Assembly: GCF_019703515.2 (NCBI RefSeq)
Contig: NC_059379.1
Span: 23,115,880 to 23,179,879, forward strand
From: Myxocyprinus asiaticus
Lineage: Eukaryota > Chordata > Actinopteri > Cypriniformes > Catostomidae
Reading direction: 5' to 3'
Length of the DNA: 64,000 nucleotides
Positions within the stretch are counted from its first letter, which is position 1, and each line of letters begins with the position of its first letter. Shown piece after piece: positions 46,015-57,430 of the stretch. Position numbers and translations under genes: made by a program. The notes under the pieces are model-generated. The model saw only the letters and a program-made list of their open reading frames with translations, did no database searches and was not told the origin of the DNA.

Positions 46015-46734
46015 TCAAACCGACTAACACCAGTATGACTGCTGATTGGACGCTAAGTGATACTATGGGGTAATTTTCGTTAAGCAATAGCCTACACAAT
46101 AACGCAAGGCAGCTTGATTTCGTACTTAATTTTTATTTATTTTAACAGAAAATTCAAAAGGGCAATTAAAATGTGTGTTGTTCAACTTCTTGAAAGATGG
46201 CTTTTCAACAGCTGTGAAGGGCAACATCTCTTTGGCAACTAACTTACTTCATCCATGCATTCTCTCCATCATAGGATACCGGTTGGGTATTTCGTTGTCT
46301 GGGCAAATACATCACTTATTTTGGGTTGTTGCGGGTTTAATGTTGGTGTTTTATTACCTTTACTCCCAGGACCCAGTTTAGCTGTTTCAGAAGGGTAATG
46401 ACTTTGAATGTGTGTGAATAAATTCATTCTGTTCCCTTCTAGGGCTGGGCGATATGCAAGAAATATGTTCACGATATTTTTATAAAAAAAAAAAAACAAA
46501 AAAAAAACACAATATCCAATTACATCATCAACCCCTCAGCTGAGGAATCTGTGAAGATTCATGCTTTAAAGATTTTGCATTAAAAATTTAATTCATTTAT
46601 TTAAAAAACAAAAAACTTAAACCAAAGACAATTCTAGATTCAAACTGTACTTCAAACAAAACGAAAAAGCAATTAAAATAACGAAGAGGTAAAAAAAAAT
46701 AAAATAAAAAAAAATAAAAAATAAAAAAAAAAAT

Positions 46735-46793
<59 letters not shown>

Positions 46794-48608
46794 CCACCTT
46801 TCCATTAACCATCATCTATCTATGACAACAGGCAGAAAATTACTAATACAGATTCAGATATAAAAACAATTATTAATGTAAACATAATTAAAATGATGAT
46901 AATAATCACTGAAATATAAATCATGGTTCAAAGTGAATGTGTTTTTGTATTATTTTATGATTTAATCACAGATGTATAGGCTATATATAGAGTGACCCTG
47001 TAGAGTTGCGCTCACAAGGAATTGCACTGTGGAAATAAAGCGAACTGAACTAAGAGCTCCTTTTGAGCTGAGATGGTCTGAGGTCATTTGCAGCATTCTC
47101 ATAGATGATACTATTCTTGCAAAAAAATTTCAGAAGACTGAAACAAAGAAAGAGTGAGAACCCTTTACAGATGCGTGTTCCAAGGGACTGCACACCTCCG
47201 AACCAACAGCGCATCAGACATTCGCATAGATGGCTTTTCTGTCATCTGTTCTTAAAAATATAATAAAATGTGTTTCTTCAAGCACGTGTCTGTGTGTCTA
47301 ATAGCATTTCTTGTGTCATTCCGAATCTGAGACGTCTTACAGTTACCCACCATGCACATTATATTCACTACATGCAGTTAAACATCTTCTGTCAATATGC
47401 ATACTTTGATGCCTGTGTAATTTGATATGTTGGTAAAGAACATCAGGCTTTCAATGCGTTATTTAGGTTCATTTATCATGGGTCACAAACTCTTCATTAG
47501 GCAACTATTCTTTATTTAAGACTATTCTATTCATTCGGCTATTGTATTGATGTTGGAATTTTTAATAATTGTCCTGCTGTGATATACAATTCTCAAAATA
47601 ATATGATGGCTACTTCAGCACTTCCTGGACCAAGCACTCAGATCATACATTAAAATCTACATTCCTGTTTTCTGACTGACAGAACTCCACCACAAGATTA
47701 CGCAATTTTGATATTACATTTTGACTGACACTTTCTTATTTAAAGCACAATACTCCACATCACCATCAATCTTACCACTTTAACAGTGTTGACAAATTTC
47801 CTAGGTCTCATCTCAACTGCTGAGCAGTGTGTGGAAGGGCCAGATTGCTCTCACTCTGGTATTATGTCATGTGGTCTTGCCCTCTGCCCCTGTGCACATC
47901 AGCATCATCAGCAGGGCAGCTCTGTATGTGCTAATGAGGATGGGCCACTCTGATAGGACTCTGGTACTTGCTTGTCCTTTTATTTTCCTCCTTGGTTTTG
48001 CTTCTCTTCACCCAGGGGCTTGTAATTGGCTTGTGGCATTGCTTGCTCTCGCTGCCTGTGATTTTGAGAGTGTGCCAGGTAGAGACAATGGCCCCTGCGC
48101 AGCCCTTCAAAGGTAGACTTTTTACAGCGTGAAAGTCAGACCTGATTTACCGAGACCAGACGGGCACTGCCAGCCTGCCTCCCACATCAAGGACAGCCAA
48201 TAAAGAGTCAGTCAACCGCAGGGCTGGTGTTAAGACAGCACGTTTTGTACCTGTTCTGAGCACATTAGTTTTGCACTACCAGCAGTCAGGTGTTGTTCTC
48301 AGCTTCAAAAGCTAGTTATTTTTAACCTTACATCCTGTTTTTCTGTCTTGTTCTTAACATAACACCAAGGAGCGGAAAACAGCTGAGAAATTGTCAGTTA
48401 GAACAGGGGTTTTCAAAGGGAGGTGCAGCAAGGTGCTAGTGGGTCAGCCGAAAATTGCAAAAAAAAAAAAAAAAAAAAAAGAAAGTGGAACAAAGGTAAC
48501 ATTTAACAAGTTAGACATTATTACTGATTCATTTTGCTTTCTAAAGACTACAAATACATTTCAGCTAAATTTAAATTTGTACCTTTATTAATACATTTAG
48601 TTTTATAC
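46015..48608. other. Intron with simple repeats and weak transposon ends
   Basis: TAGGGCTGGGCGATATGC at about 46441 resembles a hAT left end, but no right end was found. A-rich and TA-repeat runs occupy 46690-46792, and a poly(A) run lies at 48460-48480. The open frame at 47829-48116 has no splice or family support. Confidence 0.45.
46739..46792 (+). repeat. (TA)n microsatellite
   Basis: About 27 TA units follow an A-rich tract with T interruptions (46690-46738). It is self-complementary and can form cruciforms. Confidence 0.95.
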
Positions 48609-48684
48609 TAGTGCTGTCAGTCAAATACATTTTTTAATGCGATTAATTGCAGATTTTGAAAGTGCTGAAATTGGATTCTATATA

Positions 48685-49306
48685 CACCGATCAGCCACAA
48701 CATTAAAACCACCTGTCTAATATCGTATAGGTCCCCCTCGTGCCGCCAAAACAGCTCTGACCCGTTGAGGCATGGACTCCACAAGACCTCTGAAGGTGTC
48801 CTGTGGTATCTGGCACCAAGGCGTTAGCAGCAGATTGTTTAAGTCCTGTAAGTTGCCAGGTGAGGCCTCCATGGATTGGACTTGTTGGTCCAGCACATCC
48901 CATAGATGCTCAATCGGATTGAGATCTGGGGAATTTGGAGGCCAAGTCAACACCTTGAACTCTTTGTCATGTTCCTCAAATCATTCCTGAACAATTTTTG
49001 CAGTGTGGCAGGGTGCATTATCCTGCTGAAAGAGGCCACTGCCATCAGGGAATACCGTTGCCATGAAGGGGTGTACGTGGTCTGCAACAATCTTTAGGTA
49101 GGTGTTACGTGTCAAAGTAACATCCACAAGAATGCCAGGACCCAAGGTTTGAGGTTTGCACTGCCTCCGCCAGCCTGCCTTCTTCCTATAGTGCATCCTG
49201 CTGCCATCTCTTCCCCAGGTAAACGATGCGCACGCACCCGGCCATCCATGTGGCCAGGCCACCTTCTTCCATTGCTCCATGTTCCTGTTCTGACACTCAT
49301 GTGCAC
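48685..49306 (-). mobile_element. 3' half of a Tc1-like element, minus strand
   Basis: The left end CACCGATCAGCCACAACATT is preceded by TA (48683-48684). The minus strand encodes the C-terminal half of a transposase in two frames (48981-49280 and 48717-48953) separated by one frameshift. The N-terminal half and the far end are missing. Confidence 0.85.
48717..49280 (-). pseudogene. Tc1 transposase C-terminal half, frameshifted
   Basis: The upstream frame has MEQWKKVAWPHGWPGACASF and later GSGLFQQDNAPCHTAKIVQE, with the second catalytic Asp. The downstream frame starts LTWPPNSPDLNPIEHLWDVL with the catalytic Glu and ends GGPIRY at a stop. The WSDES segment with the first Asp is lost. The order and spacing are typical of Tc1 transposases. 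Confidence 0.85.
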
Positions 49307-49699
49307 ATTGCTGTCCCCGTCGTTAGTGATCGCGTTCTGGGGTCCCCCATGATAGCGATTGCCTTCCTTGGGAGTTCCCCTCAGTAGTGATCACCGGGGG
49401 TGTGATGTTGGCTTTGGGGGGAGCTATTGCGGCAGTGTAATAATGTCGCTGGATACATCGCAAAAGTTCTGCCCTACTCCAACCAGTGTTAAAAACTTAC
49501 ACAGAGCTTAGTAAAATGTCAGAATCTAATGTCAAATTGGTAAATGCATTAATCATGTTAAAGAAAATGAAACGCGTTAGACATTTTTAATTTATCGCAG
49601 GCGTTAATGCGTTAATTTTGACAGCTCTAGTTTATACATCTAACAGTACTATAATAGTAGGTAGAATGAAAGGCCCTTTTCCAACATCGGGAAGAACAT

Positions 49700-51795
49700 T
49701 ATGGGATCAAAATCCCGTCAAAAGTATTGCGGTCACGGATCCAAAAATAATAAGCGTGAATCAAAATAACAAGTGTGAATAAAAAAATAATAAGTGCAGA
49801 TAAAAAAATAATAAGATCAAAATAATAAGCACAGATCAAAATAATTAGCGCAGATAAAAAATAACAAGCATGAATCAAAAATATATAAAAATGTTTAAAA
49901 AATGCTGCAAAAAAAAACAACTGAAAAATGAAAGCAAAGTCATCATCATGTATTCCTTGGTTATATTACTGTTTTTTGTGCTCTCTGACAATTTTGCTCA
50001 TATTTAAAAAAAATTGTACGCTTGCACTGTATTTTTCTTCGCTTTTGTTTCCAAGTTCTGCACTTGGTTTTCCAAAAATTTTGAGTAGAGTTTCATGTAA
50101 ATCAGGGGGTGTTTTGCGTCCCTATTGATCCACTAGTTCTTGATCGACAGCTCCTCCTCTAGCCAGTCATTCAAAGAGGGGAGGTGATGTCACTCCAATG
50201 TGACTCTGACAGCTGCTGCTCAATATTATATTATTTGTGGTTGATAGATACGCTGCTTGTGTTTGTTTTGAGTATTTTCTGCCAGCTCTAGGAAACAATG
50301 TGTTGTCCGAGTAGGCCATTATCATAGTCCTTTAACACATGTATCGAGTCAGCTGAATTTAGTTAGCAGAGTATTTAGTTTAGGCATTATTTAAGACTTC
50401 CTTGTTTGTAGGTTATTGGCTGCATCTAAAAAAAAAAAAAAAAACAAGGCTGGGTTGGTATGGATGTTTAATGCATGTTTTTACTAGCTGTACCAGTGTA
50501 GTCGCAAGTTCAGAACCCAACTTGATCTGCTTTTCCATGTTGCTGAATGTGCCGATATGTACTGATCCTATGTTGGCATCATTGGTAGGGCTACATGTAG
50601 TTTCTTTTTCTACGATACTGCAGCAAAATCAGAAACAAGTGACCAAGTGTCCCCATGTCAATAAATTATGTAATAAAGTTGGCTTTACATTTGATGTTCT
50701 TTATTCACAATTAGTCGCAAATTTAGGGACCGTCTCTAAAGATACAGGCAACACTGGAGCATACATATCCAAAACATTTACAAACATTTCCATAACATAG
50801 AGTATACAACTTCAATAACATTTGAAGCAAATGACTTACAGTCATACAACCAACTCCAAAGTGTGCATGTAGGTGTCAGCAATAATGCACAACTTTTAGA
50901 TTTTTGATATAATAATTAAAAAAAAAGTCCAATTATATGTAAGCATTTCTATATTCATCAGTATTGTAATAGGCCTTGGTGTTGGGATCTGGATTTTATT
51001 TAATGGAAAAGCGGATCAAGTTAGGTTCTTAATTCGTGACTGCATTGGTACAGCTAGTAAAAACATGCATCAAACATCCATACCAACCCAGCCTTGTTTT
51101 TTTGTTGTTGTTTTTTAAGATATGAAACCAATAACCTACAAACAAGGAAGTCTTAAATAATGCCTAAACTAAAGACTCTGCTAACTAAATTCAGCTGACT
51201 CGATACATGTGTTAAAGGACTATGATAATGGCCTACTCGGACAATACATTGCTTCCTAGAGCTGGCAGAAAATACTCAAAACAGACACAAGCAGCGTATC
51301 TGTCAACCACAAATAATATAATATTTAGCAGCAGCCGTTGGAGTTGCATTGGAGTGATGTCATCTCCCCACTTCGAATGATTGGCTAGAGGAGGAGCTGT
51401 CGATCAAGAACTAGTGGATCAATAGGGACGCAAAGCGCCCCCTTATTTACATGAAACTCTACTCACAATTTTGAAAAACCAAGTGCAGAACTTGGAAACA
51501 AAAGCAAAGTAAAATACAGCGTAAGTGTACAAAAAAATGAAAATATGAGCAAAATTGTCAGAGCACAAAAAACAGTAATATAACCAAGTAAAACATGATT
51601 TTGTTTGCAATTCTGATGACTGCTTTTTTTTTTTTTTTTTGCAGCATATTTAAAATGTGTTTATGTATTTTTGATGCAATGTCATCAACGTGTATTTGTG
51701 CTTATTATATTTTTATCTGCACTTATTATTTTGATTCACACTTATTATTTTTGGATCCGTGACCGCAATACATTTGACGGGATTTTGATCCCATA
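49700..51795. repeat. 2.1-kb long inverted repeat (foldback element)
   Basis: The left terminus TATGGGATCAAAATCCCGTC mirrors the right terminus GACGGGATTTTGATCCCATA. Symmetry continues inward: TGCGGTCACGGATCC mirrors GGATCCGTGACCGCA, TGATCGACAGCTCCTCCTCT mirrors AGAGGAGGAGCTGTCGATCA, and GGCTGGGTTGGTATGGATGT mirrors the sequence at 51080-51099. The arms are about 850 bp, with a loop near 50545-51003. GAACA is found just outside both ends (49694-49698 and 51796-51800), possibly a target duplication. No coding potential is recognised. Confidence 0.88.
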
Positions 51796-51800
51796 GAACA

Positions 51801-53289
51801 GTTACTGTTGCCGAACCATGCTCGTTGACGTGGTAACAGTTTCTTTTTCCACTGTGGTGCTGTGAAATCTGGATAGAAGTGGACTGACTCCCTGATGAGA
51901 AGTTCCTGACCTCTCAGGAAAGTACATGATCCAGAAATCGGTTTCACGCACGTTTTCAGACGTTCGGCAGCCACGCACCTACACTGAGCATAACGTTCAG
52001 AAGTTCACTGTTCTAATTTTTTCAGAGCCGAAAGCTGCTAACTGCCTTCTGCTGAAGTTTTAGCAGGAACTTTGACATGCAAATTAAACTGGAGTGTGGA
52101 AGCCCTGAGGGCTCCATTATAAGAACAAGAAAGTGGTGAAAGAAGGGTGCACTGAGAGCAGGCTTTTAAAGTGAAATGGCGATGGCTGTGGAGGTTTGAT
52201 AACAACAGGGCTTTTGTTGGTAATCATCAGCCTGTTGAGATTAGCTGTCATGTAGTCGTTAATTCGGTTATTATTTTGTGAGAGATCGGTGGCAGTTTGT
52301 AGAAAAGGGGCTCCGCTCTCTTCCCTCAGGATACACGCCGTTACGCACAAATGCATTCTGGCGCTATCTGATCCCCCTCAGTCCGTAACAGAGCTTTGAG
52401 CAGAGTCTTTGAGTGTACTCAAACAGTTCGAATCATTCTGTTTGGAGCCACTTATGTGGGCTACTTTAGATTTATTGAGTGGCTTTTTTTATACACAGCT
52501 TTTGTGATAATATAGTTGGATGGATATTCACACAATGTAGGTGCAGAATATTTTTATATTCTAATATCATATGTGCATTTGTACTGAGAATTTCACTGAA
52601 TGGCATAAGCACTCAATTGATAAAAGGAGTGGTACATTTTTTTTTTTCTTCAAAAAGAGCAAACATTAGCTCTCGTATATTGCACAGCATATGCAGTTTC
52701 CAGCTCAAATGCAGTTTTCCTCTTTCTATCATTGGTCAAATCTTGTTTCTTGATGTCTCTCGGTGGTGACGGTCCATTCTGTATTATGTCTGAACTGAAT
52801 TGTGTAGAAGAACTGTGTTCTCTCTAGGCCTGAGTCTGTGGCACAGGAAATGCAAATAGCACCTCGGTTGGGGAAACACTTCTGCATCCTTTGAAAATGT
52901 GTGCTCCTGATCTTCTGTACTTGGGATGATGAAACAGAGGACTTGCCCTGTGTAATCTGCATCTAAAAGTCTCTCATAGCTTGTTTCTTCATTCATCTTG
53001 AGACAGCAGCTTGTGTAATTTCCCTTCTCCAGACCTTTCATGTGTCTTTCTGAAACCAGTGCATCACTAGGCCTGTTTTTGCATCTGCTTTGACATTTGT
53101 TCTATAGATCTTGAATTATTTTCAACTGTCACTGTTTTCCACCTTTCGGTGATTAAATTAAATAAAATGCTATGGTTGTTGGACAAAAATTCAAACCAGT
53201 TCGCTGTAAAAGAATTCTAGATTTTTACATTTTCTGAAGAAGTTGTGAGTGGTATCTGTCCGGCAGAAGTTGCCGCCGTTTTGTGGCTG
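51801..53289. other. Intron, TE-poor
   Basis: No element ends were seen. 52180-52290 has several TAATT-type cores and no repeat similarity; its status is unknown. Open frames are short and unsupported. Confidence 0.4.
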
Positions 53290-53370
53290 GTGGCCAGGAC
53301 ATTGCTTTGAGGTCGCTAGGGTATTCTGGGTTGTTGCTAGGATGTTGCTAACTGGCCTAAGTCAAAAGAG
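53290..53370 (-). repeat. AGCAAC-type dispersed repeat, reverse orientation
   Basis: GGGTTGTTGCTAGGATGTTG and ACTGGCCTAAGTCAAAAG are complementary to parts of 27215-27560 and to TTGACTTAAGCCAGTTAGC at about 39329. It is a member of the same dispersed family. Confidence 0.6.
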
Positions 53371-54256
53371 CCCATCCCCATGTCTCTTTTAAAAGTAGAT
53401 CTTTGGGATTTTTTGACCATTTTATTCTTTGCAAGAAAAAAATATCAGATTACAGTTTGAGGTATAATTCATGTCTGTAGCAGAAGCAGTGAAGGATAAG
53501 TTGATTTTCGGTTTGTTAAAAAAACAAATAAAAAATAAATTGAGCAATAATAAATACCTTAGCAAGTACTGTTGTAGTCTTGGTCTCTCATTCACATTAG
53601 CAACATTCTATAATAACATGTACCATATTTTCCGGAGCATAAGTCACTTTTTTTTTTCATCATCTGAAAGGTCCTGCGACTTATAGTCTGAAGCAACTTA
53701 TATACATCATTTTTGGGCTACGTAACCTGCCAGTCAAATAAGCTGCACAATATAACACATATGCTTATACACAAACAGATGAAAACAGCACTCATAGTGA
53801 TAGTAGGGTTTTAAAGTAGCCTATTCAGAGCATTATTCCTTTATAATGTGCTTTATGCAACCAGTTTAAATATTCTGTCCACCATAACATTATCTTTCTA
53901 ACTTTAGACCGCTGTCAAACGCAACTCTTCACATGCCCACAAAATTATGTTTCATCACAATTGTAGTAAAAACATTCAGTCTGTTAACAGGATAGTGCAT
54001 ACTGTAGCAAAGAGGATTGCAAATATAAGAAATATCCACAGATAGACTGTTGCTAACATTAATGAATGAATAGAATACAACAGGCATACTACACTGCCTG
54101 GCCAAAAAAGAGTCGCCGTTTTGATTTAAATAAGCAGATACTTAAGAGCCTATGATTGGATCATTATTGCAGTGATGAATATGTTTCAGCTGGCAACAAT
54201 TTTTTTAACCCTAACTGATGCAGTGTGTAGCTTCTCATTTCTTAAACAACCATGTC

Positions 54257-54478
54257 AGAATTGCATTATTGAGAGACAAAAAAAAAACAAAACACATATA
54301 TGTTGCATCTCTGTATAAGTCGCATTGACAGAGGGTGCATGCGACAGGCATTAGGACCCGACTTCCCTTCAGCCGTTCAGCAGTATGTCAGACCCACTCC
54401 AGCATGAAGATTACCTCAGCATCCACGCATCGTATCACAGCGTATTTTAATCAGGAGTATTTGCTCAAAGTAATCGTA
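54257..54478 (+). repeat. Inverted copy of host-element segment within the Tc1
   Basis: Blocks ATTGCATTATTGAGAGA, GACAGAGGGTGCATGCGACA, GGCATTAGGACCCGACTT and GAGTATTTGCTCAAAGTAAT recur in reverse complement at 55605-55812, outside the Tc1 but inside the host element at 53621-55866. The similarity is around nine bases in ten by eye. Confidence 0.85.
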
Positions 54479-54481
54479 TGT

Positions 54482-55440
54482 AATGGACGTATCCCATGGT
54501 CGGGGAAAAGATGTTACTGTGTTTCAAAAGGGGCAAATTATCGGCCTGCATCAAGCAAAGAAAACAACTATGGAGATTGCTGTAATCACTGGAATTGGGT
54601 TAAGAACTGTCCAACGTATTATTAAAACCTGGAAGGATAGTGGTGAACCGTCAGCTTCAGGAAAGAAATGAATGAAATCTTGAATGATTGTGATCGAAGA
54701 TCACTATAGCGCTTGGTGAAATCACATTGTAAAAAATCATCAGTAGAACTCACGGCTATGTTTAATAGTGAAAGTAAGAACATTTCCACAAGCAAAATGC
54801 GACGAGAACTTACAGGATTGGGACTAAACAGCTGTGTGGCCACAAGAAAGCCATTTGTAAAGATTGGACTGTGGAGCAATGGAAAAAGGTCATGTGGTCT
54901 GATGAGTCCAGATTTACCCTTTTCAAAAGCGATGGGCACGTCAGGGTAAGAAGGGAAGTGCATGAAGTGATGCACCCGTCATGCATAGTGCCCACTGTAC
55001 AAGCCTCTGGAGGCAGTGTTATGATCTGGGGTTGCTTCAGTTGGTCTGATCTATGCTCAGCAACATTATATGCAGCAATAAAATGAAGTCAGCTGGCTAC
55101 CTGAATGTATTGAATGACCAGGTTATCCCATCAATGGATTTTTTTCTTCCCTGACGGCACGGGCGTATTCCTGGATGACAATGCCAAGATTCATCGGGCT
55201 CAAACTGTGAAAGAGTGGTTCAGGGAGCCACCAAAGATTCCTGACCTTAACCCCATTGAAAGTCTTTGGGATGTGCTGGAGAAGACTTTACGGAGTGGTT
55301 CGAATCTCCCGTCATCAATACAAGATCTCGGCCAAAAAAAACTCTGGACGGAAATAGATGTAGTGACGTTGCATAAGGTTGTCGAAACAATGCTATGACG
55401 AATGCCCTCCATAATCAAAGCTAAAGGCAGTCCAACGAAA
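54482..55440 (+). pseudogene. Tc1 transposase, heavily degraded
   Basis: The N-terminal helix-turn-helix, the WTVEQWKKVMWSDESRF block (54865-54915, with the first Asp), the QASGGSVMIWGCFSW block (55005-55055) and the [14 protein letters not shown] block (55241-55290) are in order but in different frames with stops between them. A few residues before PDLNPIE are deleted, which shortens the spacing between the last two catalytic residues. Confidence 0.82.
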
Positions 55441-55867
55441 TATTATAGTATGTGACTTTATTTATTTATTTTTGGCCAGGCAGCGTATTATACTCACAGA
55501 CTTAAATCTGTTTATTTGTGCACAGCAAAAAGTTACAGATGTAGCTTATTTATCACGTTTTCTTTCATGAAATATAAACAGACTATGAAAAGCTGTTACA
55601 CACGATTACTTTGAGCAAATACTCCTGATTAAAATACGCCGTGATACGATGCATGGATGCTGAGGCAGTCTTCATGCTGGATCGGGTCTGACATGCTGCT
55701 GAACGGCTGAAGGAAAGTCGGGTCCTAATGCCTGTCGCATGCACCCTCTGTCAGTGCGACTTATGCAGAGATGCGACCTATCTGTGTTTTTTTTTCTCTC
55801 AACAATGCAATTTTGACCCGATGCGACTTATATTCAGGTGCAACTTTATTTCTGGAAAATACGGTAA

Positions 55868-57430
55868 TAACATATAATAAATCATTAACATACTTTAGAT
55901 CATGCTTATCAGATCAGCAGTTTCAGTACATTCAAATATGAATATATATGAAAATATAAAAATCTAACTTTCATGATAAACTTTTAAAATACTTTCATAA
56001 CCATTTGAATGTCCATTAACTAATGTTAAGCGTTGTATATTTTAAGAATAAATTATACATAAATCATTACCTTCACATTTAAAAGATATCACAATGTGTT
56101 CATTTAGGGGCAGTAGTCACGTGCACACTCATGAAATACTGTAAGGTGTCACAAAGCTCTTGCGGGAACCCAGGTTAGATTCTGCAGTGCACTGTTCCTT
56201 GACCCCCATAACCATTTCCTGTCAGTCTAAACTGAACTATCAAATATATTCAAAAATATAAATTAAAAATATTTCTCAGTGAGATTTCTCCACACATTAC
56301 ACTGTTATGCTGTTGTACTGTACAGTGTCCTTATGTGTCTGAGACAATAACTTTAAATTTGGCCTGTATTGGTGAAGCATGCTCTTGTGTTTTGGGATCT
56401 TGGAATATTAAATTTGGTATCTTATTGTAGGCTGTGTCCATGACTCCTAGTGCTCTGGGCATGTCAGATCCCTTGGTGCTCAGCCAGCTTGACAGCTTCT
56501 TAACAGCTGATTTGTCAAAGGCTCGGAGGACAAACACACTAAACGCTCCCCAGCTTGCCCGTCAAATGTACCCTGAATACCAAGCAGAGGCATGCTGAAC
56601 CAAGCCAACCACTGGAAGAATGATGACATCAAAGAGAGGCGACTGTCAGCACTCCAGTCAAACTGTCACCGCATAAGCTCCTCAGCTGTTTTTATTTTTT
56701 TATAGCAGGGTAGAACATCTCGTTAGTTTCAGTTTGAACTATTTCTATGCCCCTGTCTAAGCATTTGTGTTTGGTTCCATATTGCACTTTTCCACTTTTC
56801 TGAGTGTGTTTTTCCAAAGGTGCATCCGAAATCGCAGACCTCTGCACTATTCTACAGCAATTTGTAGTGTAAGTAGTGTGAGTATTAAGTTTACACTGTA
56901 AATGCAGTGGACTAAGAGTACCTGGATGATGTGCTTCTACCACTGAATAAACGGAGTATGGAATGTTGTATTCTTCATGCACTCAGCACTCGCTGCCTAC
57001 CCTACTTAGTGGAAGGGGCAGAGTTTCCTGGCCACTATGCTTGCCTGAAAAACAATTGTAATCAACTGTGAATGTGGCAACTGCAAAACTTCTGCACACT
57101 ACAACTGCTTTGTGATACTCTTTTAGCAGAGTCAATGCCAGGCACATGTGCCAAATATGCTCAAAGGCGTGGACTGTCCGTGTGTCTAGAAAAACTAGGC
57201 TGTACACGTACAGTCTGCGCATACTGTGTTGATGCCGAAATATGTTGCATGAACTGTGCATGAGACATACCGGCACATGAAAAACCAGAGTATACTTTGG
57301 GCTTAAGGCAGCGTGCTTACCAAGATTAAACCTTATAAGTGACTGATTTGAAACACTCTGCATTGGCAGCAGTTCTGCACACCTTATAAATAGTTCTTCA
57401 TACAGAGATTGGACTCCTAATGGATTCCAA
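55868..57430. other. Intron, weak repeat traces
   Basis: 57270-57305 (AGAGTATACTTTGGGCTTAA) resembles 13285-13305 (TAGGGTATACTTCAG), so a dispersed family is likely. Otherwise nothing could be supported; the minus-strand open frame 56983-57438 has no family resemblance. Confidence 0.4.

Larger units (their letters stand above)
48609..49629. mobile_element. Non-autonomous hAT transposon holding a Tc1 fragment
   Basis: The left end TAGTGCTGTCAGTCAAATAC and the right end TTAATTTTGACAGCTCTA are inverted. The flanks TTTTATAC (48601-48608) and GTTTATAC (49630-49637) match at seven of eight bases. About 70 bp on the left and 140 bp on the right belong to this element; the middle is Tc1 and an unidentified GC-richer segment (49310-49490). 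Confidence 0.85.
54092..55485 (+). mobile_element. Tc1-like transposon carrying a foreign inverted segment
   Basis: The left end CACTGCCTGGCCAAAAAAGA and the right end TTTTTGGCCAGGCAGCG are inverted, flanked by TA (54090-54091 and 55486-55487). The + strand has a damaged transposase: DNA-binding part at 54482-54671 (VFQKGQIIGLHQAKK, ITGIGLRTVQRIIK) and C-terminal part at 55114-55440 ([26 protein letters not shown]), with many stops between. About 220 bp at 54257-54478, before the coding region, are not Tc1 but a copy of the surrounding host element. Confidence 0.85.
53621..55866. mobile_element. DNA transposon with TACCGTATTTTCC ends containing a Tc1 insertion
   Basis: The left end TACCATATTTTCCGGAGCAT and the right end TTTCTGGAAAATACGGTA are inverted, and both sides are rich in GCGACTTATA motifs. 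The flanks ATAACATG (53613-53620) and ATAACATA (55867-55874) match at seven of eight bases. A Tc1 element (54092-55485) sits inside. The family is known from many vertebrates, but I do not assign it to a superfamily. Confidence 0.82.

Noticed and set aside
47829..48116. 95-codon ORF with hydrophobic content
   Set aside because: No splice sites, no family resemblance and no promoter evidence; chance in a GC-richer stretch of intron.
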